Origin: Arsenophonus sp052401645
GTDB taxonomy: Bacteria; Pseudomonadota; Gammaproteobacteria; Enterobacterales; Enterobacteriaceae
Length of the DNA: 64,000 bases
Assembly: GCA_052401645.1 (NCBI GenBank)
Contig: CP198939.1
Location: 1,116,001 to 1,180,000 of the forward strand
Direction of reading: 5' to 3'
Under the pieces are notes generated by a model. The model was not told the DNA's origin, did not search any database, and worked only from the letters and a program-made list of their open reading frames with translations. The number at the start of each line of letters is the position of its first letter. Position 1 is the first letter of the stretch. This document shows positions 41,314-53,787 of this stretch, one piece after another. The position numbers were made by a program, and so were the translations under genes.

Positions 41314-44300
41314 AATGCGTTAGGTTATCCTCACGGAAGCATTATTTTGAATTAAAATAAAATACGATAAAATATATTTGTTGATGTTAGTAAATGTAAA
41401 AGTAGTTCTATATATCTATCATAATTATAAAAATTCTAATAATCTATTTTTGATATTATCAAATTATTTTTATAATAATAGATATTTTATAGAAATTAGT
41501 GAGAATCATTTTAATGGATGTTAATGCAAAATCTTAATAAAATTAAATTTTTTGTAATTAAAAAATACAAATTAATATAATAAAATTATCCTAAATAATT
41601 AATTTAAGTATATAGAAATTTAACTATAATTAATCTAAATAAATTTACTATTAGACAATAGATATTAACAAGAAAAAAATATAAATCTAATTATCAAATA
41701 ATTAATTTATATCATAATTGATATTAAATTAGATTTCTTAATTAATTTACCAGTAATTATTGTTACACTATATTATACTTTTACTAGCAAAAGTAATTAT
41801 TATAATAAATATCCTAATATAACTATCTATACATGATAGTGAAAAGTTAATTCTTTTATAGTTTACGTATTAATAATAAACTATAGATTATTTATCGTTA
41901 AAATAAAAAAACTAATTATTAACTAGATACTATAAAATTTTATTATTAAAATTGTTAATATAATATTTTACTAAATACATAATTATAGTATTTTATATTT
42001 TAGTTCTGATAAATATCCTATAATTAATCTGAAATTAAATGTTTTTAATTATATTAACTATTATTTTTAGATTAATTATGAATTAAATACATTTTATAAA
42101 TATTATTTATATCTGATGATATATTATCTTTATTATTATTTTGTTTCAAATTTGAAATTAAATTTAAAAACTATAAATAGAAAATATTTATTACTATATA
42201 AATAGAATAGAATATATATTCTATAAATTAACTTATTTTTTTGTTTATAGTATTATAAATACTAATATTTTTATTATAATTATATTTACTAAATTAATCA
42301 TAATATAAGATTATCATTTTTTTGTTAATAAAATAAATATTTATCAAGACAACTTATTAATTATTTTTTTAAAAAACTCAATTTGTAATGAAATTAAATT
42401 TTATTTCTCTTACAAACATAATTTATACATAAACATGATTATTATAATTGATTTCTTTAAAATGATTAATTTTAAAGAAATTAAGATTTATATTTAAATA
42501 TAAAATATTTGAAGAATATAAATAAAATACAACAAATAAAAAAACATTTTTTAAAATTACATAATTGATCTATTATCACTATTTTATAATTTAAATAGTT
42601 AAATTATATATATTTTATAATTAGTTTTAACTAAGCTTCAAAGAAAACTTCACTAATTAGTGAAAAAATAGTTTTTCTTTAATTTACTCTTTCGTTAAAT
42701 ACAATTAGATAAAAATACATTATGTAATATATCTGTTTGCTTCATTAATTTTTCAAAATTATAGTAAAATATTCATTTTATTTATCTTTATAAAATAATA
42801 AAAAAATAAATTAATTTCTTAATCTTAATTCTTTATCTAAAAGTAAGAAAAGTTATTAAAACTATTAACAATATATTAATTTTAATTTTATTTTCATCAT
42901 CTATATATTTGTAAAAATATATTTACTATGATTCATAAAAATAATTATTTTATAAAAATTAAAATATTTAATAAATTCAGTAAAACTAAAATAAACCTAT
43001 AAATAAAAAAGAATAATGCTACTATTTAAGTTTCTAAATATTTTATTATATTATTAAAAATAAAATACATAATTATGTTATATAATATAAAATATATCTA
43101 TATCTTTAAACTTAATATTATTAATTAATGTAAAATTTTCATTTTAATTAGATTGATTTACCATAATATTTTTATTTTTCTATAAATAAATCATATGAGT
43201 GAAATAAAATTAATTTATAAATTAATAATCAAATTAGTACTATTAATATCATATAAAAGTAATAAATTCGCATATTTTGATAAAATATAATAAGATTATT
43301 ATCTATTCATGTTAAAATAATCTTAATAAGTTTAAATAATATAATATTTTTTTATTAATAATCAATATTATTAATATATTACAATATATTTTGTTCTATT
43401 AAATGTATTTAAACTATAGATAATAAATTACTTGCGTTTAAAAAAAATTTTTTAAATTTTAAAAATAAAATTATGACTAGATAATGAAATTAATAATATT
43501 ATTAATCATTTTATGTAAAAATTAGATACTAAAGTATCTTTTTTATATTTATTTTAGTAAATCATATAAATAAACTTTCAAAGTTTTATACTAATTAAAA
43601 TTAATAATAAAAATATAAAGAAATTATTAAAAATTTTTCTTAAAAAAAATTTTTATACGTAATTTTAATAAAATTTACTTATTTTAATAAGCAAATAATA
43701 TGGTAACTTTTACCTACATAACATAACTAATCTAGTGTATTTCAAAGTATTGAATATTATTTATATAGCTGCATACTTACTAAGTTATAATCTAATTTTG
43801 TGTTAGAACTTAAGAAATTATATATATTACGCCTACTTTAATAAATTAATTTTATTTACTTAATAAAATTTACACTTTATTTAATTGGGAATATTATAAC
43901 AATAATAGTTGATTTTTTACTTATCACGTAACTATTATTTATAGTTATAATTGAGTTATTTTTGCTAATTTTAACTTTTATTTTATAAAATCTATTTACT
44001 TATTATGCATATTAAGATATAGATAATTATCTATTTTTAATATATAAATTAATTAGTGTTAAATAACACAATAAAAAATATATCTCACTTGATAAAATTA
44101 TTTATTTATACGTTATTATGAAATAACATATAATTTTGTTTATTTTGTATTAAAATAATTAAAAAATAACTAATTTTTCTATTTATCTATTCATTAAATT
44201 ACTAATATGTCTAAAGATTAATAATAATTTATTTTAATAAATTTCTTATATTTTCCAATAAAATTATCAATTAATTTAAATTACTCGTTTTTATAAATTA

Positions 44301-44504
44301 TCTTTAATAATGCTTAATCTATAAATTTTAATTTTCTTTTTATTTATTATGTAATTTAAATAAAAAGTTTTATATTTGATATATTTAAATTATAATTATC
44401 ACATATAAATATTATTTAAATTTAATTTATATATAATCAATATAATCTTTTATGGTGAAAAATATAAATATATTTATTTTTATTAAAAAATATAGGTATA
44501 GTTA
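41314..44504. other. 3.2 kb eroded gap where E. coli has pepN
   Basis: No intact gene on either strand. E. coli pepN (about 2.6 kb) plus its flanks occupies this interval between pncB and pyrD, so the gap is about the ancestral length. I could not trace a PepN peptide. The pyrD ribosome binding site (TAGGT, 44493-44497) is at the right end. Confidence 0.7.
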
Positions 44505-45515
44505 ATGTTTTACTCTCTTATTCGAAAGATACTATTTTGTTTAAACCCAGAACAAGCTCACAAAATTATTTTTCGACAACTTAAATATATTATACATTCA
44601 CCACTACAGTTTATGATTAAACAATCTGTTAATTTCAAACCAATAACTTGTATGGGATTAAGATTTAAAAATCCATTAGGATTAGCCGCTGGTTTTGATA
44701 AAAATGGTGAATGTATTGATGCTTTTGGTGCAATGGGATTTGGTTTCATAGAAATAGGAACAGTTACACCTTATCCACAACCTGGTAATGAAAAACCTAG
44801 ACTATTTAGATTACTTGAAGTTGATGGACTAATAAATTGTATGGGATTCAATAATCTAGGTGTTGATAATTTAATTAAGAATGTTAAAAAATCAAAATAT
44901 AGTGGAATAATTGGCATTAATATTGGTAAGAATAAAGATACTCCAATTGAACGCGCTAAAGAAGATTATTTAATTTGTATGGAAAAAATTTTTTCTTATA
45001 CAGATTATATTGTTGTTAATATTTCTTCACCTAATACGCCTGATTTGAGGTTATTACAGTATGGTGAATTATTGGATGATTTATTAAATTCAATTAAAAA
45101 TAAACAACTTTTATTAACAAAACAACATCTAAAATATGTACCAATAGTAATAAAAATCGCACCTGATTTAACAGAAAAAGAAATTATACAAATTACTAAT
45201 AGTTTAATTCGTTGCCAAATTGATGGTGTTATGGCAACAAATAGTACTTTAGATAGAAATTTAGTGAAAGGATTAAAATATTCAAATAAAGCTGGTGGGT
45301 TAAGTGGAAGGCCTATTCAATTTAAAAGTACTGAGATTATTCGTTTATTATCAAAAGAGTTAAAAGGACAGCTGCCAATAATTGGTGTTGGTGGGATTGA
45401 TTCTTTAATTGCAGCTAGAGAAAAACTTGCAGCAGGAGCATCGTTATTACAAATTTATTCAGGATTTATTTATCATGGACCAAGACTTATTAAAAATATT
45501 ATTAATAATATTTAA
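44505..45515 (+). CDS. pyrD: Dihydroorotate dehydrogenase (quinone), class 2
   Basis: FMN enzyme of the inner-membrane face that oxidises dihydroorotate to orotate in pyrimidine synthesis, passing electrons to quinone. It has 336 residues, the E. coli length. The N-terminal amphipathic helices that bind quinone (about 1-40, MFYSLIRKILFCLNPEQAHK) are retained, marking class 2. The core has NPLGLAAGFDKNGE with Lys66, EIGTVTP, NNLGVDN, GINIGKNKDTP and the catalytic Ser175 in NISSPNTP, followed by IIGVGGIDS. The residue after NTP, usually Gly (NTPGLR), is Asp180 here. It implies a functioning quinone pool. It stands alone between two eroded gaps, in its ancestral position. Confidence 0.96.
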   Translation: MFYSLIRKILFCLNPEQAHKIIFRQLKYIIHSPLQFMIKQSVNFKPITCMGLRFKNPLGLAAGFDKNGECIDAFGAMGFGFIEIGTVTPYPQPGNEKPRLFRLLEVDGLINCMGFNNLGVDNLIKNVKKSKYSGIIGINIGKNKDTPIERAKEDYLICMEKIFSYTDYIVVNISSPNTPDLRLLQYGELLDDLLNSIKNKQLLLTKQHLKYVPIVIKIAPDLTEKEIIQITNSLIRCQIDGVMATNSTLDRNLVKGLKYSNKAGGLSGRPIQFKSTEIIRLLSKELKGQLPIIGVGGIDSLIAAREKLAAGASLLQIYSGFIYHGPRLIKNIINNI

Positions 45516-46477
45516 TTTTAATTTAAGATTAAAATAATATTGAATTTTTATTTATTAATATTAGATTCTATAATCTAATTATTTATTAAATTTATATTTT
45601 AATATATTATATAAAAATATATTTTTATATAATATAATATTTTTCTATTCACTAAATTAATATAAATTAAAACCAAAAACATAAATAATTTAATTAATTT
45701 TTTTATATATAAAATATAATAATCGCTGTAATAAATGACTATTATGACAATAAATATTAAAGAACTAGATTAAACTTAACTAATAAGTTATTACTTTGAT
45801 TATTTTTAATAAAAGATACTTTTATTTAACTAAATAAGATTAGATTATTTTTAGAAAATAAAAAAATATATAATCAATGTAATTATTAATCACTAAATAA
45901 TTTATTAAAAATAATCCAAATATTATCATATAAGTATTATATTAAATAATAATTTCATAAATAAGAAACTTAAATTAATTAATACTTAATAGATATTAAG
46001 CAATAATATACTTATAAAGTATTTTTTAATAAATAGTAATGTTTAATAATTTATTGATAATTAATAAATAAAAAATAATTTACAAAAATTAATAACTTTT
46101 TTTTATTAAAATAAATATGAGAATTTAGGAATTCAATATCTTATTTAATAATCATTTATTTTAAAAAAATGATTATATCTTTTAATGAGTTTATTTTACA
46201 GAAATAACAAATGATATTTTAGTATAAACAATGAATTTTTAACTTTATTTAAAACGCTTAAATAACAATTTAAATTTTAATTAAAAAATATTTATATTAT
46301 TAAAAATGATTAAAGATATCAGTTTTCTTTTGTAAATTAATTACATCTTAATAGTTTTTAGTTATTTTTTCATTCAATACTAATTTAATAATTTATAATT
46401 AATTTTTTTATTTTTTCTATAATTTAAATTAGTATTTTATTTTTAATAATAGAATTTTAATTAAAAAATAATTTTTA

Positions 46478-46511
46478 GTTATCGTTATCGTTATCGTTAT
46501 CGTTATCGTTA
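46478..46511. repeat. Tandem hexamer repeat (GTTATC)5 + GTTA
   Basis: Five exact GTTATC units and a partial sixth in 34 bp, bordered by unrelated A+T-rich DNA. It is the only perfect tandem repeat with both G and C that I noticed in the deserts. Replication slippage can create such arrays; bound-protein function is possible but unsupported. Confidence 0.85.
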
Positions 46512-47236
46512 GTACAGAAAATTTATAATATTTTAAATTAAGTTAAAATTAGTCGATAATAAACTGAATAATTAATATTTATTTTATTAATAATAAATTA
46601 CATCGTTTTAAAAAATCAGAAAATAGTTACATAGATTTATTTAATATTCATTATACTTACTAAGTAATAGTTTTTACAATAATTATGATTATTTTTTTAA
46701 ACTCATATTTTTTATATAAGAGATTATTATTAATTTTATAATATATAAAATAATTAATTATAGTTATCTTAACTATTTTATTAAAATAATAGTGATGATA
46801 TAAAATCTATATTTATCGTTTTATTACAATATTCATTGCAAAAGCATTACATAAAAATATATTATGAATATTCTAAATATAATAATTATTTATTATATTT
46901 AATATGCTAGTTTGTATTTTAAAATTTAAGATATAGTAGTATAACACTTTATTCTATATATTATATAGTTTGTTTAAAATTTTTTATCCTTAATAGACTA
47001 TTTTTACTAATATTTTTAATTATCTTCATTTTATCTACCTTAAAAATAGAGATAAATTATTAATAAACTTAATTTATTTTTTATTAATGATATCTTTTTA
47101 TATAATTAACTAAATTATAACTAATAATTAATATTATTTTTTTTATTAATTATAATTACTATTATAAATTAATTTTTGATAATAAAATGGAAAATTATTC
47201 AATTTTCTCCTAAATAATAACTAAATATAGGCATTA

Positions 47237-47335
47237 ATCGTTATTTATATAAATAACGATACAAAGATATCTATTAGAATATCTTTCGACTTAAATAATT
47301 TTTATTTTATATATATAAATAAAATAAAAATTATT
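47237..47335. repeat. Cluster of three consecutive hairpins
   Basis: First, a perfect 24 bp palindrome (47237-47260, ATCGTTATTTAT and complement). Second, AAAGATAT/ATATCTTT with an 8-nt loop (47263-47286). Third, a perfect 17 bp stem (47294-47310 with 47319-47335) with an 8-nt loop. Three stems in 99 bp with only a few bases between them suggest a structured element rather than random decay, but no gene or known RNA family is recognisable. Confidence 0.6.
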
Positions 47336-48982
47336 ATATATATCTATCAAAGATAATTAATATCTATAATTATTTTTAAGTATGAGTTAATAAACTTAGT
47401 TATTGATTATTATGATTCTCTATATGTACCTGTGATTTTCTGAATATAATTAATAAGATTATGATAATTTTTATTATGATCTCATATATTTGATTTTAAG
47501 TTTTAAATTTCTTAATTTTAGTGATTTCTAAGTTAAAATATTAATTTTTTTATATTTTGTAATTACTAAATATAAAAATATTTTAATATGCATATCACAT
47601 ATCAATAAAAAAATTATTTTTTCTATGGTTTATAAATTTAATCTTTTATTTTAAAATTAATCAAAATGCTAATAAATAATCTAATCAAATAGATTAAATT
47701 TATAATAAATTTCTATTACGTTACAATGTTATAACTAAATTACAAAATTTACTTACATGTACCAAATCAGATTTTCATTTAATTAATTATGATAAAAAAG
47801 ATTTTTAAAAGTAAATCTTTATATTAACAATACTATATATAATTTATATGGAAAACATTAAAATTAATTTCTAAATTTATAAATACTTATAATTATTTTT
47901 AATTTTACTAAAACTATTATTTTTATTAATTTAGTGCACTAAACATGATATTTAAATTAAAATTAATTATTAAAACTTAATTTTAAAATATTACTTATCT
48001 TTTTAGAATAATTAAAATCATTAATATAATATAGAAAATACTATTAATAATCTAAAAATAAAAAATTAATAAATCGAAAATAATAATAAATTAAATTATT
48101 ATCAAATTTATGATTTTAATTCACTAAAATATAATATCATAATTTTTATTATTAAAAGTCTGATTTCTTTTAAAAACCCATTTATAATAAATGATATATA
48201 TGCCGTAAATTAAAACAATCTTTATTTAATGTTTATCAAATGTTATCATATAAATATTATATTTAAATTAATAGATAATCTAATGATATAATCGCATTAA
48301 AGTTAAGCAAATAAATAACAATATAAAATTATAAAATAGAATAAATTAGTTTTCGTTGATATATTAATATATATAGTAAATTTTAAATTAATTTTAATTT
48401 TTTAATTATTTTTATATAAGATTATCTTAATCTATAGGTTAAAACTAAAAAATATTAATTAATATGAGTAAAAAAATCATAAATTTATCTATTTATATGA
48501 AATAATAATTAGTACTAGTTACTATTACGAGTATTTATTATAAATCATCAGTATTAATATATAAGATAGATATCTGTTTAAAATAAATAAAGAAATTAAA
48601 AATTTCAAACTCAAAAGATTTATAATACTAGATAATTTATACTAATTGCTTATTATTGATAGAGATAAGAAAAAATAATTTAATTTTATTAATTTATATC
48701 TTTCTATGATTTAAAATTAATTAATACTATTTCAAATTTGTATCGCGTTTATATTAACTTGGATAAAAAAAGATTTAAAATATTTTTTTATCTTATAATA
48801 ATAAAATATTAATTCTTTTTTATAAAGATGAGTTTTATTTTAAAATAGAATATATTATCGATTAGATAATAAGAATTAATTACTAATAAAATAACTAAAT
48901 AAAATTTTTAATTTAATTTATAGATAATATCTAGATTCATTACTACTAATCAATTTAGTAATGTAGCTAAGGAAAATAATTT

Positions 48983-50896
48983 ATGTCATTAATTAACATG
49001 TTAGACGCCAATCTCAAATTTAGTGATGCTATGCCATTGTTAGATAATGCAGAATTACATATCGAAGATAATGAAAGAGTCTGCTTAGTTGGATGTAATG
49101 GTGCTGGAAAATCAACACTAATACGTGTATTGACTAAAGAACAATCTCTTGATAATGGTCAGATTATTTATCAACAAAATTTACAAGTTGCTCATTTACA
49201 ACAAGATCCGCCGAGAAATATTGATGGTACTATTTTTGATTTTATCGCCGAAGGCGCTAAAGAACAGATAAATTATATCAAACTATTTCATAAAACAGTA
49301 AAAAATATAGAGCAAGATCCTAGTAAAAAGAATCTTAATAAGTTATCTCAATTACAGGATGTATTAGATCGAAATAATTTATGGTTACTTGATGCACAAA
49401 TTAATGATATAATTAAGAAATTAAAACTAACAACTAATAGTGCTTTATCCACTTTATCAGGCGGATGTTTTCGTAAAGCTGCATTAGCTCGTACTTTAAT
49501 CTCTAAACCGCGCGTTCTTTTTCTTGATGAACCGACAAATCATTTAGATATAGATACTATCTTTTGGTTAGAAAATTTTTTAAAAAGTTTTCAAGGTAGC
49601 ATTGTGTTTGTCTCACATGATCGCTCTTTTATTAGTAATATTGCAACACGTATTATTGATCTTGACAGAGGTAAATTAACTTCTTGGCCTCACAATTATA
49701 ACGATTATTTAAAGAATAAGGAAGAAACATTACGGGTAGAAAGAAGACATAATGCTGAGTTTGATCATAAATTAGCAAAAGAAGAGATTTGGATCAGACA
49801 AGGAATAAAAGCACGGCGTACTCGTAATGAAGGTAGAGTAAAAATATTGAAATCATTACGAATAAAACGTTTAAAACGACTTGATATAATTAAAGCAACA
49901 AATATGCAAATTCAAGAAGCGGATCGTTCTGGAAAACTTGTATTTGATATTAAAAATATAAATTATCATATTGATAATAGAATAATAATTGATAATTTCA
50001 GTGTTCAAATACAACGAGGTGATAAAATAGCATTAATTGGACCTAATGGTTCTGGAAAAACAACATTTCTAAAGTTAATATTAGGTCAACTTAATGCAAA
50101 TAACGGTGATATTTATAGAGGTACAAAACTTGAAATTGTTTATTTTGATCAACATAGATTAACTCTAGATCTTGATAAAACAGTAATAGATAATTTAGCT
50201 GAAGGTAAACAGGAAATTATAGTTAACGGGCAATTCCGTAATGCTATTAGTTATTTATGCGATTTTTTATTTCATCCTAAACAAGTTATGACACCTGTTC
50301 GGGCTCTTTCAGGTGGAGAAAGAAATCGATTGTTATTAGCACGTTTATTTTTAAAACCTAGCAATTTATTTATTCTTGATGAACCAACCAATGATTTGGA
50401 TATTGAAACACTTGAGCTATTGGAAGAACTTATTAATAGTTATAAAGGAACAGTAATATTAGTTAGTCATGATCGTCAATTCATTGAAAATACAGTAACT
50501 GAGTGTTGGGTGTTTAAAAAATATGGTAAAATAGATAAGTATATAGGTGGTTTTTATGACTCTCTCTTGCAGAGTAAAGAAAAATCTTATTTACCATATT
50601 TAAATATTAATAAATCTAATATTATTAGATCGGAAATATCTAAAAAGTATTCAAGACAAAAAAATAATAAAATTAGTTATAATTTATTAAGAGAACTAAA
50701 ACAGTTGCCGATACAAATAGAAGCATTAGAGACTAAAATTAGCATTTTACAATCTCAAGTTAATGAATCTAAGTTTTTTAATCAATCACATATAATAACT
50801 GAATCAGTATTAAAAACTTTATCTGAAAAAGAAGCAGAAATGGAATCTATATTTAAGCGCTGGCAAGAATTAGAACTTCTCAATAAACATCAATAA
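48983..50896 (+). CDS. uup: ABC-F ATPase Uup
   Basis: Soluble ABC-F protein with two ATPase domains; the family acts on the ribosome, and Uup has also been tied to precise transposon excision and replication fork processing. It has 637 residues (E. coli 635). Domain 1 has Walker A GCNGAGKST (37-45), signature LSGG (158-161) and Walker B FLDEPTNHLD (180-189). The linker (about 235-310) has KARRTRNEGRVKIL. Domain 2 has GPNGSGKTT (353-361), LSGGE (442-446) and ILDEPTNDLD (464-473). The C-terminal tail (about 545-637) keeps YNLLRELKQLPIQIEALETKI, the start of its coiled coil. AAGGA at 48969-48973 supports the start. It appears intact and isolated. Confidence 0.96.
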   Translation: MSLINMLDANLKFSDAMPLLDNAELHIEDNERVCLVGCNGAGKSTLIRVLTKEQSLDNGQIIYQQNLQVAHLQQDPPRNIDGTIFDFIAEGAKEQINYIKLFHKTVKNIEQDPSKKNLNKLSQLQDVLDRNNLWLLDAQINDIIKKLKLTTNSALSTLSGGCFRKAALARTLISKPRVLFLDEPTNHLDIDTIFWLENFLKSFQGSIVFVSHDRSFISNIATRIIDLDRGKLTSWPHNYNDYLKNKEETLRVERRHNAEFDHKLAKEEIWIRQGIKARRTRNEGRVKILKSLRIKRLKRLDIIKATNMQIQEADRSGKLVFDIKNINYHIDNRIIIDNFSVQIQRGDKIALIGPNGSGKTTFLKLILGQLNANNGDIYRGTKLEIVYFDQHRLTLDLDKTVIDNLAEGKQEIIVNGQFRNAISYLCDFLFHPKQVMTPVRALSGGERNRLLLARLFLKPSNLFILDEPTNDLDIETLELLEELINSYKGTVILVSHDRQFIENTVTECWVFKKYGKIDKYIGGFYDSLLQSKEKSYLPYLNINKSNIIRSEISKKYSRQKNNKISYNLLRELKQLPIQIEALETKISILQSQVNESKFFNQSHIITESVLKTLSEKEAEMESIFKRWQELELLNKHQ

Positions 50897-53787
50897 TTTA
50901 TTATATTATTAACTAGATAGAGAAAAAAGTTATGCTTATCATAACTATATAAAATAAAAATATAATAATAAAAAAACTTACTTTTAATAGCAAATTAATT
51001 CATAAATTAAATTATTTATTTTTTATTAATAATGATAATATTAAAAGAAATTAACTATTCATGTGTTATACTGTCTAGTTTATAAAAATTATTATATGTA
51101 TAATAAACCAACTATAATTATGTAATTAATATAATATTTATGTTTTTTTATTTCTGATTTATTAACTATATAAATTGATATTTGAAAAGTATTAAAAGTT
51201 AAATTTTATTATTTAATATCTACGATATATATAATATATCATAAATTATGTAATTTTATTTTATCTTTTTTTATTTTTAAAGCTTTATTTATTTTGTTAA
51301 ATTGTCATAATTTTATTATATTAACAAATTAATAATTCATATTATTTTATTATAAAAAATATAATCATCAAATTATTTTAAATAATAAATAAATTTATTA
51401 TAATTAGTTTTTAGGTTTTTTAATTGGTGAACTATACCTTATTAACGATAAAGTAATATTACGGATTATAACGAAATCATATGATATTATTTTGTTTACT
51501 ATTTTTATTTACTTTAGAAGTAATAAAATTTTAACATTTAAATTACTATTAATTATAAAAATATAAATAAACTATCTATATTAAATATTTCGTTTAAAGA
51601 AAAAGATATAGTTTTACTTTAATTTTTATAAGAAAAATTTCATTAATAGAAGATCTAATAGGTAATTTATTCTTTAATTTTATTATATTATATCAATTAA
51701 TCTTTTATTTTTAATAAATTTTCTTTTATAATTAAAATTTATTAAATTATCTATTTAGATATATTTAATATTATATTAATAATATATATATTTAATTATT
51801 TATTATACTATCTAATATAAAATATAAATAGTATTTAGTAACATCGATAAAATATGCTAAAGTATATATACTCTTTTATGCATACTTTTAGGTAATAAAA
51901 TTTCATATAAAAATATTTACTAAAAAAACATTTCAATAATACTATTCATATCTTTATTATATAAATTTGTTAATTTACAATAAACATTATTTTAATTATT
52001 AATAATCATATTAATAACAATCTTAGTTTTTTAAAAAAAATAAAACATAATGTTATTTATTTTTTTTATAATATTAAAAATAATTTAAGATCATAATCTC
52101 TATCACAATACATCAAATATAATAATTCATTATATTTTATATAATTTTAGGTGTTATTTATCAATATTCATTTTTGTAAAAATATTTTTATTATTAATTT
52201 TTAATATGGATACTCTTATGAATAAGTATTAATTTAATTTACTTATATAATTATTTTTATACATCATTAAAATATTTATGTATTAAAAGACAAATGATAA
52301 AATTAATACTATTTCATTAATTAATTTATAATTTTATTTCCTTATAAAATTAAGGATAACAATCCTATATTTATATCATACATTATATGTTAATTTATTT
52401 AAATTTTATCTGTTATATTAATATTTTATAATTGATATAATATTTTTTAATAAATAAGAAAATTATATTCATATGAAATTAATTCTTATATATTCTTGCA
52501 AATTTAATTTAATATAAATTATTATATAGTATATATTTCACTCTAAAAAATAATATTTTTATTAAAATTTTAAGTTAAAATATTAATATTCATATTTTTT
52601 ATGTAAAAATTATCTACTTTATAAAATGATGATAATTATTATCAATAACTAGTTAAAAAATGAAAATTAATATTTTTTTAATTATTTTAATTAATTTAAG
52701 TACTTTTGATTCATATCAAAGTTATATCTTTATTGACTTATTTTTAATATTATTTTAATTATGTATATAGTAAAATTTGAAGTTTAATAGGATTATATAT
52801 AATTTAAAATATAAGTATGTAGATGTTTTTATTTTATTCATAATCACTAAATATTTATATTATTTATTTGTATATTTGATTTTGAAAAGAATTTTTTTAT
52901 ATCATTAAAAAAATTCTGAGATAATTTCTCTAAAATAAGAGTTTTTTTTGAATATTTTAAAAATACTTTCAATACCATAAATTAATTTTGAATAATCTCT
53001 ATTATATATTTTATATAAAAACCAATAAATAATCTAATGTAAATATTGAACATAAAATGTTAAGTAAATTATATACTAAAAAGTACTATTAATTCATAAA
53101 AATTCAAATATATATATATTATTTAGTAATGTAATTAAATTAAAAGCTATAAATAGTTAAAAAATTATATAATGAGGTAATAAATAAAAATATATTAAAA
53201 CTTTATCAAGTTAATAAAACTATCTATGAATTAAAACAAAATTTATCTAAAGTAAATAATTGATGACTATTTAAAATTTTTTAAAATATATTTTTAGTTT
53301 AAGATGAGTAATCCTTATTGTATTTTCAAGTTATAAAATAATTCTGATAAAATTCTTAGGTTTAATTTTTTATAAAATATGTTGATAGATAATATTCAAT
53401 ATTTTAATTAAGTATCAAAATATAAAAATCGATAAATAAAGATGCTAAAATAATAATATTTATTATTTTTTAAACAAAATAAATTAATGTAGTTTTTATA
53501 AAAGAGCAAAAGAAAATAATAAAATATTTTATTTTATTTTTATTCATATAATATTTAAGTATTTTTACTAAAACATATATAAAATACTAATAAAGATTAT
53601 AAATTTAAATAATTATGATAAATAAAAATTATTTATCAAATATTTATGGTATTATTGAGAATTCATATTAAGATTTAATACTTTATAATAAATAATTATT
53701 AAAAACTTTTTATATATAAGTAATAAAATTTATATATCACTTCTTCATCTTATAATTAAAGTGTAGTTATGTATATAAAGACATAAT
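50897..53787. other. 2.9 kb eroded gap where E. coli has pqiABC and rmf
   Basis: No gene found, including no 55-residue Rmf. E. coli has pqiA, pqiB, pqiC and rmf (about 3.6 kb) between uup and fabA. Nothing structural stands out except a weak ATGT/ACAT hairpin (53767-53786) just beyond the fabA stop. Confidence 0.7.

Larger units (their letters stand above)
45516..48982. other. 3.5 kb eroded gap where E. coli has zapC, ycbX and rlmKL
   Basis: No intact gene. In E. coli zapC, ycbX and rlmKL (together about 3.8 kb) lie between pyrD and uup, so the length is nearly conserved. The region includes a perfect hexanucleotide repeat (46478-46511) and a cluster of three hairpins (47237-47335), listed separately. 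Confidence 0.7.

Noticed and set aside
53767..53786. Hairpin TTATGT/ACATAA beyond the fabA stop as terminator
   Set aside because: Only 6 bp, A+T-rich and without a T-run on the transcribed side.
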